From positions 1 through 64,000 of the forward strand of contig VXQX01000043.1 of the NCBI GenBank assembly GCA_009838765.1: a DNA stretch of 64,000 nt, given 5' to 3'. This DNA comes from Gemmatimonadales bacterium (GTDB lineage Bacteria; Gemmatimonadota; Gemmatimonadetes; Palauibacterales; Palauibacteraceae). A program made the translations under genes and the position numbers. Shown piece by piece: positions 1 through 8,485 of the stretch (position 1 is the stretch's first letter; each line of letters starts with the position of its first letter). Below the pieces are notes generated by a model, which ran no database searches, had not been told where the DNA came from, and saw only the letters and a program-made list of their open reading frames with translations.

Positions 1-210
1 GGCTCCCCCAGCGTCCCCCCCTCCCGGCCGGTACGCGAGGGCGCTCAAGGCCGGCACCCGGAACGCCATGGGCTACGGCACAGCGGTTGGGCCGGGCGAA
101 GTGTTACCTGACCGTCGGCGCGGTACAGGCACACTTGCGACACGGACACGCTTCCGGCACGGGCACGCCTGGTGCCCCGGTCACCACTCCAGCAAGAGGA
201 CGATCCGAAG

Positions 211-1170
211 ATGTTCACTCGACGCGACTGGCTTCGCTCCACCGCCGCCGCGGGCGCGGCCCTCTCTCTCAACCCCCGCATCCTGCGCGCGTTCGCGGGA
301 CAGGAGATGATCACGCGGCCGATCCCCTCCACCGGGGAGGAACTGCCGATCGTCGGCCTCGGCAGCTCGGCAACCTTTCAGCGCGTGGCGCTCAGCGACG
401 ACCACACGCAGATCGAAGGCGTCATGCAGGCGCTGGTGGACGGCGGCGGCTCGGTGTTCGACACCGCACCCAGCTACGGGCGTGGGGCGTCCGAGAGGGC
501 GGCGGGAGACATCTGTCGGCGGCTCGGGATCTCCGACCGCATCTTCTGGGCGACGAAGGTGAACGTGGCCGGGCGGGGCGGGGGTTCCGCGGATCCGGAC
601 GCCGCCCGGGCCCAGATCGAGCGCTCGTTCGAGTATTTCGGCGTCCCCGTCATCGACTGCATCCAGGTCCACAACCTGGGCGATCCGCCGGTGCAGGTGG
701 GGATCCTCGAGGAGTTGAAGGCGGCCGGGCGCGTCCGCTACATCGGGATCACCAGCACGAGCAAGCGGCAGTATCCGGCCCTGATTCAGGCCATGCAGGA
801 CTATCCGCTCGACTTCATCGGCATCGACTACGCGGTGGACAACGTGAGCGCGGCCGACGAGATCCTGCCGCTCGCGGCGGAACGGAACATCGGCGTGCTC
901 GTCTACGTGCCGTTCGGGCGCACCCGGCTCTGGTCGCGCGTCGGGGACCGCGAGGTGCCGGAGTGGGCGAGCGAGTTCGATGCCCATTCGTGGGCCCAGT
1001 TCTTCATCAAGTTCGCGGCCGCGCACCCCGCCGTGACCGTGGTGACGCCGGCCACGAGCCGTGCCGAGCACATGGTGGACAACCTCGGCGGCGGGATGGG
1101 ACGACTCCCCGACGAGGACCAGCAGCAGCGCATGATCGAGTTCGTGAGCCAGCTCCCCGAAGCCGGCTGA
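211..1170 (+). CDS. Tat-exported aldo/keto reductase
   Basis: A 319-residue aldo/keto reductase. The N-terminus reads MFTRRDWLRSTAAAGAALSL, a twin-arginine signal (RRDWL) followed by a hydrophobic stretch, so the enzyme is probably folded in the cytoplasm and exported. The start at 211 is chosen because AGAGGA lies at 195-200 and it begins the Tat signal; an ATG at 172 is in frame but adds 13 unrelated residues. The AKR tetrad is visible in order: Asp and Tyr in FDTAPSYG, Lys in ATKVNV, His in IQVHN. The substrate cannot be told from sequence; exported reductases of this type are usually annotated as general oxidoreductases. It stands alone on this strand and faces the next gene tail to tail across a hairpin. 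Confidence 0.9.
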   Translation: MFTRRDWLRSTAAAGAALSLNPRILRAFAGQEMITRPIPSTGEELPIVGLGSSATFQRVALSDDHTQIEGVMQALVDGGGSVFDTAPSYGRGASERAAGDICRRLGISDRIFWATKVNVAGRGGGSADPDAARAQIERSFEYFGVPVIDCIQVHNLGDPPVQVGILEELKAAGRVRYIGITSTSKRQYPALIQAMQDYPLDFIGIDYAVDNVSAADEILPLAAERNIGVLVYVPFGRTRLWSRVGDREVPEWASEFDAHSWAQFFIKFAAAHPAVTVVTPATSRAEHMVDNLGGGMGRLPDEDQQQRMIEFVSQLPEAG

Positions 1171-1226
1171 ACCACACGCAGGCCAGCTGACCCCAGCAAC
1201 CTGCTCAAGACGGCTCAAGCTTGAAC

Positions 1227-1273
1227 GGAGGCCCGAGAGGACGTTCCCGCGGGAACGTCGCCCCCGGGCCTCC
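1227..1273. terminator. two-tier bidirectional hairpin
   Basis: The outer arms GGAGGCCCG (1227-1235) and CGGGCCTCC (1265-1273) are exact reverse complements. Inside them, 1240-1259 is a perfect 20-base palindrome built from GACGTTCCCG and its complement. It sits between two convergent genes that stop at 1170 and 1312. There is no clear T-run on either side, so termination is inferred from the position and the stem, not from a classic U-tract. Confidence 0.6.
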
Positions 1274-1311
1274 AGCCGTCCGGGTCTTCAGTCGTCCGCG
1301 CCTTCAGCCGT

Positions 1312-4300
1312 TCACGAGACGAGTTCGATCGATTCGTCCGCCGGGTCGACCGCGGCGAGTCCCAGACGCTCCAGCTCGCGGTTCACGGCGGCCAGCTCCA
1401 CGCGCCACACCTCGTCGAGGCGGGTCGTGTAGCCCTCGAGTTCGGCCACCATGATCTCGAACACGTCGTACATGCCGCTCCCGGGCCGGCCGTCGCCTCG
1501 CTCCGACATCGAGAGCAGGTTCGCGAGCCGGTTGTTGACGCGGATCGGGAAGTTCAGCGGATCCTGGTTGCTGCGGTTCCGCACCTGGTAGATGTCGCCC
1601 TCCACCGCGGAAGCCGCCGTTCCAAGCGCCTCCGCGGCCTGTGCGAGCGCGGCGTCGTCCGAAGCTTCGAGCCGGTCGTCGAGCTGCGACTTCACGCGCC
1701 GGATGGCGATCACGGCCGAGTTGGCCTCGTTCACCCGCGCCCGGATCCGCATCCCGAACTCGAACTGCTCCTCCATGTCCTCGTCCGTCACGTCCTCGAT
1801 CCAGGGGTGGCGGGCGATCTCGATCTCCGTCGTCCGTACCTCACCGTCCGCCGTCAGCCGCACGGTGTAGGTCCCCGGCGGCACCGCCGGCGACATCGTG
1901 CGCACGCCCCACAGGATCATGCCGGGGAAGGTCGCGGCGGGCGCGGTGCGAAGATCCCACTGCAGCATGTTGAGCCCCGCCTCGGCCGGCATCGCGGGTC
2001 CGGCCCAGCGGTCGCGGGCCGGCGCCGGCGCCGCCTCGCCCTCCGCGGCCGTCGAGTCTCCTTCGGCGGCCGGGTCGGGGCGCTCGACCGGCTCGTAGGT
2101 GCGCAGCACCGTGCCGGACGCATCCAGAATCTCGAGCCGCGCCTCCTCCGGCGCCTCCCGGAACCACCATGAGAGCGTGGCGCCGTTGGCGGAGCGGTAC
2201 GCGGTGGCCGGATCGAACAGCGCCACCGCCTGCTCCGTCAGCCCGGGGCGCGCCTGCCGCAGCGGCGCCAGGTTGTCGAGTACCCAGAACCCGCGGCCGT
2301 GGCTCGCGATCGCCAGTTCGTTGTGCTCCACGATGACGTCCGACACCGGCAGATCCGGGAAGCCGGGGTTCAACTCCTGCCAGTTCGCCCCGTCGTCGTA
2401 CGACACGTACATGCCATGCTGCGTCCCGGCGTAGAGCAACCCCTCCCGGTTCGGGTCTTCGCGCACCGCGTGCACGTAGGCCTCATCCCGGATCCCGTCC
2501 ACGATCTGCGTCCACGTCGCCCCGTAGTCGTCCGTCTTCCAGATGTAGGGCGAGCGGTCGTTGAGGAGCGGCTTCCGCACGGAGATGTAGGCCCGGCCCG
2601 CCTCGAACGCCGACGCGTCGATCTGGCTCACGCGTCCGAAGTCCGGCATGTCCGGCGGCGTCACGTTCGTCCACGTCGCGCCGCCGTCGCGCGTCACGTG
2701 CACGAGGCCGTCGTCCGACCCCGCCCAGATCACGTCGATGTCCACCTTTCCCGGCCCGACCGAGAAGATGGTCGCGTAGACCTCCGGACCGTTCATGTCT
2801 CCGGTGATCGGCCCGCCGGAATGGCCCAGCGTCATGGGGTCGGCGCGGGTGAGGTCGCCGCTGATCGCCTCCCAGTCATCGCCTCCGTTCGTCGTCCTCC
2901 AGAGCCGGTTCGAGGAGGTGTAGAGGACGTTCGGGTCGAGGGGGGAGAAGATGATGGGGAACGTCCACTGCCAGCGTTCCACCATCTCGCTCGCGGGCTC
3001 GCCCGAGTAGAACCAGGGATAGGGGTTCACCTCGCGCGACGTGCCGAGGCGGCGGTTGTAGCGATCGAGATAGCGCCCGTTGTTCGTCCCCGAGAAGAAG
3101 ACGTCGATATCCTTCGGGTCCGGCGCGATGTAGCCCGGTTCCCCGCCCCCGGCGCGGTACGCGACCTCCATCGAACCCTCGGTGATGCTCGCGGGCTGGC
3201 CCCCGCCGAACCCGGGCGCCTGGCCGAAGCCGAACCGGCTGGCGTTCCAGGCCGAGGGCAGGCAGAGCGTCGAGTTGTCCTGCTGCGAGCCGCAGACGTG
3301 GAAGGGCACGTGGGCCGTCGTCACGCCGTGATAGAACTGGGCGGTCGAGAACTCCTGGTCCGTCCAGTGTTGTCCCGTATCGAAGCTGACCGCGCCGCCG
3401 CCGTCGTTCGCCACGACGAGGTGGGCGGGATCCTCCGGGCTGACCCAGAGGTCGTGGAAGTCCCCATGCGTCCCGTTGTTGATGACTTCGTACGTCTCGC
3501 CGCCGTCCGTCGAGCGGAAGAAGGAGGTGTTCTGCACGTACACGACATCGGGATCGTGGTGGTCGGCGAAGACGTGCGTGTAGTAGAAGGCGCGCTGCCG
3601 GATGCGGCGCTCGTCGTTGATCAGTTCCCACGTGTCGCCGCCGTCGTCGCTGCGGAACAATCCCCCGTCCGCGTGCTCGAAGAGGGCGTACACGCGCTCC
3701 GAATCCGCGCTCGATACGGCCAGCCCGATCTTCCCCACGACCCCCGACTCCGGCATGCCGGGGTTCCGCGTAATCTCCGTCCACGTGTCGCCCCCGTCGG
3801 TGCTCTTGAACATGCCGCTTCCGGGCCCCCCGGAGGACATCGTGTACTCCTTGCGGAAGGCCTCCCATAGCGCGACGTAGATCACATCCGGGTTGTTGCG
3901 GTCGATCGCGATATCCACGGCGCCCGTGCGCTCATCGCGGAAGAGGATGCGCTCCCAGGTGTCGCCGCCATCCGTGCTCCGGAAGAGGCCGCGCTCCTCG
4001 CTCGGCACGCTGTATTTTCCGAACGACGCGACATAGACGATGTCGGGATCCGTGGGATGGATGCGGATGTTGGCGATGGCGTCGGATTCGGAGAAGCCGA
4101 CGTGCTCCCACGTCTCGCCCGCGTCCCGGCTCCGGTACACGCCGTCGCCCGGCATGATGTTGCCGCGGATGCAGGTCTCGCCCATGCCGATGAAGACGAG
4201 GTCCGGATCGGTCTCGGAGACGGCCACCGCCCCGACCGACGCCGACGTGATCTTGAAGTCGGTGACCGGGAACCAGTTCTCGCCCCCGTCCGCCGTCTTC

Positions 4301-4554
4301 CACAGTCCCCCGCCGGTGGCGCCGAAGTAACCCTCGAGCGGGCGCCCGACGACGCCGCTCGTGGCGATGGAGCGCCCTCCCCGGTCGGGCCCCAGGTTCC
4401 GCCAGCGGTAGCCCGCCAGGAACGCCGAATCGAGCGTCACCGCTCCGGGGGCGACCTCCTGTGCCTCCAGCGGTCTCGAATGGCTGGGGCCGGCGAACGG
4501 TGTGAAGAGCGAGAGCGCGAGCAGCGAAGAGAGGAGCCGCGGGATGCGGTTCAT
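1312..4554 (-). CDS. VPS10/sortilin-like Asp-box propeller protein
   Basis: A 1080-residue secreted protein of the VPS10-domain/BNR-repeat 'glycosyl hydrolase' family that is greatly expanded in Gemmatimonadota. A signal peptide (MNRIPRLLSSLLALSLFTPF, cleavage near residue 31) is followed by about ten Asp-box motifs of the form S/T-x-D-x-G-x-x-W, such as STDGGDTWERI and KTDDYGATWTQI, spread over residues 60-740. These are the edges of a large beta-propeller. A C-terminal region (about 790-1080) has a beta-sandwich-like part and then helices. The start is supported by GGAGG six bases upstream. The name glycosyl hydrolase is inherited from the repeat; no catalytic residues are evident, and peptide binding or processing is as likely. 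Its start codon overlaps the stop of the propeller remnant upstream (ATGA at 4551-4554). Confidence 0.9.
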   Translation of the reverse strand: MNRIPRLLSSLLALSLFTPFAGPSHSRPLEAQEVAPGAVTLDSAFLAGYRWRNLGPDRGGRSIATSGVVGRPLEGYFGATGGGLWKTADGGENWFPVTDFKITSASVGAVAVSETDPDLVFIGMGETCIRGNIMPGDGVYRSRDAGETWEHVGFSESDAIANIRIHPTDPDIVYVASFGKYSVPSEERGLFRSTDGGDTWERILFRDERTGAVDIAIDRNNPDVIYVALWEAFRKEYTMSSGGPGSGMFKSTDGGDTWTEITRNPGMPESGVVGKIGLAVSSADSERVYALFEHADGGLFRSDDGGDTWELINDERRIRQRAFYYTHVFADHHDPDVVYVQNTSFFRSTDGGETYEVINNGTHGDFHDLWVSPEDPAHLVVANDGGGAVSFDTGQHWTDQEFSTAQFYHGVTTAHVPFHVCGSQQDNSTLCLPSAWNASRFGFGQAPGFGGGQPASITEGSMEVAYRAGGGEPGYIAPDPKDIDVFFSGTNNGRYLDRYNRRLGTSREVNPYPWFYSGEPASEMVERWQWTFPIIFSPLDPNVLYTSSNRLWRTTNGGDDWEAISGDLTRADPMTLGHSGGPITGDMNGPEVYATIFSVGPGKVDIDVIWAGSDDGLVHVTRDGGATWTNVTPPDMPDFGRVSQIDASAFEAGRAYISVRKPLLNDRSPYIWKTDDYGATWTQIVDGIRDEAYVHAVREDPNREGLLYAGTQHGMYVSYDDGANWQELNPGFPDLPVSDVIVEHNELAIASHGRGFWVLDNLAPLRQARPGLTEQAVALFDPATAYRSANGATLSWWFREAPEEARLEILDASGTVLRTYEPVERPDPAAEGDSTAAEGEAAPAPARDRWAGPAMPAEAGLNMLQWDLRTAPAATFPGMILWGVRTMSPAVPPGTYTVRLTADGEVRTTEIEIARHPWIEDVTDEDMEEQFEFGMRIRARVNEANSAVIAIRRVKSQLDDRLEASDDAALAQAAEALGTAASAVEGDIYQVRNRSNQDPLNFPIRVNNRLANLLSMSERGDGRPGSGMYDVFEIMVAELEGYTTRLDEVWRVELAAVNRELERLGLAAVDPADESIELVS

Positions 4555-5096
4555 GGCCTGCCTCCGGGCGTAGTCGACGACGACGGATGATCGTCCGCCG
4601 AAGATAGACGCCGCCCGAGGGGCGGGGGAAGGATGATCAGTTCCCGTTGGGGGGTCCCCGCTTCCGTATCGTCCGGAGGCTGAAACGGGAAGATCGCGAC
4701 GGACTCCACCCCGAGTGCATCTTCGCGAGTTCCGAGGAGGTAATCGGCGCCGAACTCCCAGACCTCCAGGCCGGGAACCGACTCGAAATGGCAGAGAAAC
4801 TCGCCATCTCCCCCGAATACGAGCCAGCCGGCCGACTCCCGCGGCCGCGGGTAGCGATCAACCCAGACGCGGCCGTCCCGCCCGACGGCGACTCCGCTCG
4901 AAGCGGGGAAACGGTCGACAACGGGACGATCCTCGCTCGCCATGAGATCGGCGACGGGGCCCCGGTTCCCTCCCCTCGCGCCGCGAGCGAGCTGCAGAAC
5001 GCGCGCCAGCTTCAGAAGGAGTACCTTGCCGGATGAATGCGATGCGGGGTAGTGCACGGAAGTTTGCGGAGTGGGTCTGGGGAATGCGGAGTGCAC
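4551..5096 (-). pseudogene. remnant of a six-bladed propeller gene
   Basis: The open frame encodes 181 residues, but only about residues 58-138 (bases 4925-4683) look like real protein. That stretch matches the last blades of the six-bladed propeller family: compare VGRDGRVWVDRYPRPRE and LVFGGDGEFLCHF here with LPDGSVLVVPYSWRDP and LLGPDGTWLHRL in the intact 413-residue protein at 27540-28781. The N-terminal 20 or so residues are the antisense of the prephenate dehydratase start, and the C-terminal 40 are low-complexity and extend past where the family normally ends. The first three quarters of the gene, including the signal peptide, are missing. Decay after a rearrangement next to pheA is the simplest reading. 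The frame ends in an ATGA overlap with the VPS10-like gene. Confidence 0.6.
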
Positions 5097-5929
5097 GGAC
5101 CAGGGTCGGCTACCTGGGGCCTCCCGGAACGTTCAGCGAGCAGGCGGCGCGGAGTTACGATCCGCTGGGGCGTCACGTGCCATTCGGGGACATCGAGAGC
5201 GTCGTGCGTGCGGCGGAGAAGGAGAAGATCGACGAGGCGCTTGTCCCGCTGGAGAACAGCACGGAAGGTCCCGTCACCGTGACGACGGACCTCCTCCTCC
5301 ACCGGACGGATCTCCAGATCCGGCGTGAGGTCATCCTTCCGATCCACCTCTGTCTGCTGACGGAGGGCGGCGTCGATTTCGACGAAATAAGGGTCGTCTA
5401 TTCCCATCCGCAGGCGCTCGCCCAGTGCCGGGACTACCTGGCCCGCAGACTTCCGAAAGCGGAAGCCGTGGCCTCGCTGAGCACGGTGAGGGCCGTGGAC
5501 GACATGCGGATCGACGGACCGAGCGCGGCGGCCATATCGAGCATGCGGGCGGCCGAGGTTCGCCACGCCTTTGTGCGCGAAGGTCAAATTGAGGACATCC
5601 CGGGGAACCGCACCCGGTTCGTCGTGCTGGCGCAGCGGGATCACGAACCGACGGGGAGGGACAAGACTTCGATCTGCTTCGATTTCGCGGCGGACGGTCC
5701 GGGCACGCTGTACCAGACGCTCGGCGAGCTTGCGAACCGGGGGATCAACATGTTGAAGATCGAATCGCGCCCGGAGAAGACCAGCCTCGGACGCTACATC
5801 TTCCTCATCGATTTCGAGGGGCACCGTACCGACCGCTTCGTAGCGGAGGCGCTGGACCGTATCAGGGAGCGCGCGTCGTCCTTCAAGCTTCTGGGGTCCT
5901 ATCCCAAGGCGTCCGACCCGGCCCCGTAA
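5033..5929 (+). CDS. pheA: prephenate dehydratase
   Basis: A 298-residue monofunctional prephenate dehydratase, which converts prephenate to phenylpyruvate in phenylalanine synthesis (cytoplasm). The family start GYLGPPGTFSEQAA is at residues 26-39, the dehydratase signature NRTRF with the catalytic Thr is at 192-196, and a C-terminal ACT domain (about 212-290) carries GTLYQTLGELANRGINMLKI followed by the ESRP motif (244-247) that binds phenylalanine, so feedback inhibition is expected. There is no chorismate mutase domain. The start at 5033 has AAGGAG at 5016-5021; a later ATG at 5084 would still give a complete domain. It is divergent from the propeller remnant and convergent with the amidase, 30 bases away. 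Confidence 0.95.
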   Translation: MNAMRGSARKFAEWVWGMRSARTRVGYLGPPGTFSEQAARSYDPLGRHVPFGDIESVVRAAEKEKIDEALVPLENSTEGPVTVTTDLLLHRTDLQIRREVILPIHLCLLTEGGVDFDEIRVVYSHPQALAQCRDYLARRLPKAEAVASLSTVRAVDDMRIDGPSAAAISSMRAAEVRHAFVREGQIEDIPGNRTRFVVLAQRDHEPTGRDKTSICFDFAADGPGTLYQTLGELANRGINMLKIESRPEKTSLGRYIFLIDFEGHRTDRFVAEALDRIRERASSFKLLGSYPKASDPAP

Positions 5930-5931
5930 CG

Positions 5932-5970
5932 CCGCGGGTCAGCAGTTTTCCACGGACTGCTATCCCGCGG
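5932..5970. terminator. bidirectional hairpin overlapping the amidase stop
   Basis: The arms CCGCGGG (5932-5938) and CCCGCGG (5964-5970) enclose a second pair, AGCAGT (5941-5946) and ACTGCT (5956-5961), with a 2x2 internal loop and a nine-base loop. The 3-prime arm covers the stop codon of the minus-strand amidase (5960-5962). A TTTT run lies in the loop and not after the stem. It fits a shared terminator for pheA and the amidase. Confidence 0.65.
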
Positions 5971-7351
5971 TCCCCGGCGGCGTTCCCAGTCGCGTCAGGT
6001 TCGTCCCGAGAACTTCCTCCGCGGCGGCCGCCTGCGCGAGGAGCCGCAGGTCTCCGCCCGAGGGTCCCATCAACTGCAGGCCCACGGGCATGCCTTCTTC
6101 ATCCAGCCCGGCCGGAAGAGAGATCGCGCACATGTCGAGCATGCTGGCCGGGCACGTGCCGGAGAGCATGGCGCGGTTGGCCTCCCGGTAGGCATCGAGC
6201 CGAGCGAGGGCGGCGAGCGGCGGCGGCGAGATCGGGAGCGTGGGCGCCGCGAGGAGGTCGATCCGCTCCGCCTCCAGCCGGACGTGAAGGTCGGCCGAGA
6301 GTGCGCGGCGGTGCTGGTGGGCCGCGATGTACTCGAGCGCGGGCACGCCGCTCGCCGCTTCGAGCCGCGTCCCGATGATCGGATCCAGGAGCGGAATCCA
6401 GTCGGGCAGTTCGCGCTGCAGGAACTCCACGAACTCGGGCTGGACGATGGGGCCGGAGAGATAGCGCTCCCCGGCCTCGTCCAGTTCGGGGGCTTCGACT
6501 TCGAGCAGGTCCGCGCCGGCGGCGCGAAGCTCCTCCAGCGCACCCTCGGCGACGGAGGCGATCCCGGAGTCCGCGTCCGTCCACAGCCGGGCGGCGGGGA
6601 CCCCGATCCTCAGCCCGGAAATCCCCTCTCGAACCGGGTCGGCCGGAGCGTCTCCGGCTCGTGCCAGCGGGTCGATGGCGCGGAAGGCGTAGCGCAGATC
6701 CTCCACGGTGTGGCCGAGCATCCCCACCGTGTCGAGCGATGAGCTGAGGGGGACGACGCCGGTGGTCGGCCAGCGGCCGGTGGTGGGGCGGAGGCCCACG
6801 ACGCCCGTCGCGGACGCGGGGATGCGGATCGAGCCCCCCGTGTCCGTGCCGAGGGCGATCCGGGCCGACCCTTCCCACAGGCTCACCCCCGCGCCCGCGG
6901 ACGAGCCGCCGGGGGCCCGGTGCTCGACCGGGTCCCACGGGTTCACGGGCGTCCCCGTGTTGGGGTTCAGCCCGACCCCGCCGAAAGCGAACTCGACCGT
7001 GTGCGTCTTGCCGGTGAACATGGCGCCCCGCCGGCGCAGCGACGTCACGAGGAAGCCTTCCGGCCAGGCCGGGAGCACCCGCTTCGTGCCGGCGTACAGC
7101 GGATACCCGTCCAGGGCATAGAGATCCTTGACGGAGACCGCGATGCCGGCGAGAGGGCCCGGATCCTCCCCGCAGGCGGCGGCGGCGTCGATGGCGTCGG
7201 CCTGCCGCCGCAGCGCCCCGGCGTCGAACGCGATGTACGCGTTCAGGTGGCTGGCCGCCTGACGGCCGATCGCCGCTTCGGCCTCCTGCCGCGCCTCTCC
7301 GCGACCTCTTCGGACGTCCGACGCGACACGACGGATGGGCATGTGAGCCAT
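5960..7351 (-). CDS. amidase signature family hydrolase
   Basis: A 463-residue amidase-signature enzyme, hydrolysing a C-N amide bond. The Ser-cisSer-Lys triad is complete: Lys in IAVSVKDLYAL, the cis-Ser in GTDTGGSIRIPAS, and the nucleophile region in PGGSSAGAG. The glycine/serine-rich core and RPTTGRWPTTGVVPLSSS match the GatA/fatty-acid-amide-hydrolase family. No gatB or gatC partner is nearby, so a stand-alone amidase is more likely than the tRNA amidotransferase subunit; the substrate is unknown. The start is ATG at 7351 (MAHMPIRR) or 7342; neither has a strong ribosome site. It follows the outer-membrane protein gene by 17 bases on the same strand, so they probably share a transcript. 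Confidence 0.9.
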   Translation of the reverse strand: MAHMPIRRVASDVRRGRGEARQEAEAAIGRQAASHLNAYIAFDAGALRRQADAIDAAAACGEDPGPLAGIAVSVKDLYALDGYPLYAGTKRVLPAWPEGFLVTSLRRRGAMFTGKTHTVEFAFGGVGLNPNTGTPVNPWDPVEHRAPGGSSAGAGVSLWEGSARIALGTDTGGSIRIPASATGVVGLRPTTGRWPTTGVVPLSSSLDTVGMLGHTVEDLRYAFRAIDPLARAGDAPADPVREGISGLRIGVPAARLWTDADSGIASVAEGALEELRAAGADLLEVEAPELDEAGERYLSGPIVQPEFVEFLQRELPDWIPLLDPIIGTRLEAASGVPALEYIAAHQHRRALSADLHVRLEAERIDLLAAPTLPISPPPLAALARLDAYREANRAMLSGTCPASMLDMCAISLPAGLDEEGMPVGLQLMGPSGGDLRLLAQAAAAEEVLGTNLTRLGTPPGTAG

Positions 7352-7368
7352 TGGCCGGAGCGAGACGA

Positions 7369-8334
7369 CTACGGCCGGTACTTCATGCTGACGCCGATGG
7401 CCCAGTATCCCAGGCGAGTGAAGTCCATCGTGGAGACGAAGGGTGTAACTCCGTCCGCGTGGACCGGGGCGTGGCTGCGGACGGTGGCCCACTGCGCATC
7501 CACGCGGACATCGGGAGCCTGCATCCATCGGCCCTTCAGACCGATGGAGACCTGGTCGGAGAGGGCGTAGTCCACGCCGGCCAGGAGCTGGAATCCGAGC
7601 CCTGTCTCGGAGACATCCGTCGTCAATTCGCTGACCGTTCCCGCCGCGGCGCGCTGCCAGTCGGGCGAGGCGCCGGGGTCCGTACGCGAACCCCCGAAGA
7701 CTTCGAGGTAACCCTCCGCGATCGACTTGCGGGCAAAGCCGAGGTAGTAGCGGTAGGCGACCTGGGAGAGCCCCCCTCCCACCCCCAGATAGGGCGTCAG
7801 GCGGCTCCCGGTCGGCAGCGACCAGGTGAGGTTGGCGAAGAACTGCCGGCCGCGGAACTCGGAGATGTCCCCCCAGGGCGGCCGACCGGGGCTCCATTCC
7901 GTCTCCTTCCCCGTGATCGCGGCTCCCGCCTGCGTACCGAGCATCAGAAACGTGTTGTGGATGATCTGGTGCCGCTGCAGCGCCTCCAATTCGACACTGA
8001 GCGGCCCGAGCGAGTATCCGACGGCGACGCTGCCGCCGAGCCCGGCCTCCGGGTCGTACGAGTACAGACCGCCCAGCTCCGAGCCGGCGAGGCAGCCCGC
8101 GTCCCTCGGTGCATCGGCCAGATTCGGGTACAGCAGCCGGTCGCAACGGGTGGGGCTGTTCGGTCCGGACAGCGTCGACTCGGTAGCGGCCCCCTGCGCG
8201 AAGCCGACGCCCATGGACACGTAGAAGCCGCGCGAACCCTGCGCGGAGAGCGTCGAGGCCCCGGCGATCAGCGCCGCGACGAGAAACCCCGCAGCGGCGA
8301 AAATTCGACTCTGAGTTGATCCTGTATTCGGCAT
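7369..8334 (-). CDS. outer-membrane beta-barrel protein
   Basis: A 321-residue predicted outer-membrane protein of unknown role. It begins MPNTGSTQSRIFAAAGFLVA and has a signal peptide ending STLSA-Q. The rest alternates hydrophobic and polar residues with many Gly and aromatic residues (LTPYLGVGGGLSQVAYRYY, DYALSDQVSIGLKGRWMQ), and it ends in an aromatic/charged segment typical of eight-to-twelve-strand barrels of the OmpA/OmpW-like type. The start at 8334 is chosen because it begins the signal peptide; an upstream in-frame extension to 8556 gives non-signal, low-complexity sequence. It is upstream of and close to the amidase. No functional residues are recognisable. Confidence 0.8.
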   Translation of the reverse strand: MPNTGSTQSRIFAAAGFLVAALIAGASTLSAQGSRGFYVSMGVGFAQGAATESTLSGPNSPTRCDRLLYPNLADAPRDAGCLAGSELGGLYSYDPEAGLGGSVAVGYSLGPLSVELEALQRHQIIHNTFLMLGTQAGAAITGKETEWSPGRPPWGDISEFRGRQFFANLTWSLPTGSRLTPYLGVGGGLSQVAYRYYLGFARKSIAEGYLEVFGGSRTDPGASPDWQRAAAGTVSELTTDVSETGLGFQLLAGVDYALSDQVSIGLKGRWMQAPDVRVDAQWATVRSHAPVHADGVTPFVSTMDFTRLGYWAIGVSMKYRP

Positions 8335-8485
8335 GATTCTCGACTCGTTTCGGATTCTCGGATGCCGTTGGCACTCCGGCATGAAGCAGCGGGAGTCGCC
8401 CGCCGGAACCGCCCGCCAAAGATATGGCGTACTGTACCTGGCTGCGCGGCCGCGGGCCGGACAGTCGTGGCGAGCGTGCCTTCGG

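Noticed and set aside
1-210. A gene at the left edge
   Set aside because: Several overlapping open frames exist on both strands, but none shows protein-like composition, a ribosome site or family motifs; the stretch is GC-rich sequence with no supportable feature.
7352-8419. N-terminal extension of the amidase to 8419
   Set aside because: The extension is antisense-like Arg/Pro-rich sequence overlapping the outer-membrane protein gene in another frame; the amidase fold begins after 7351.
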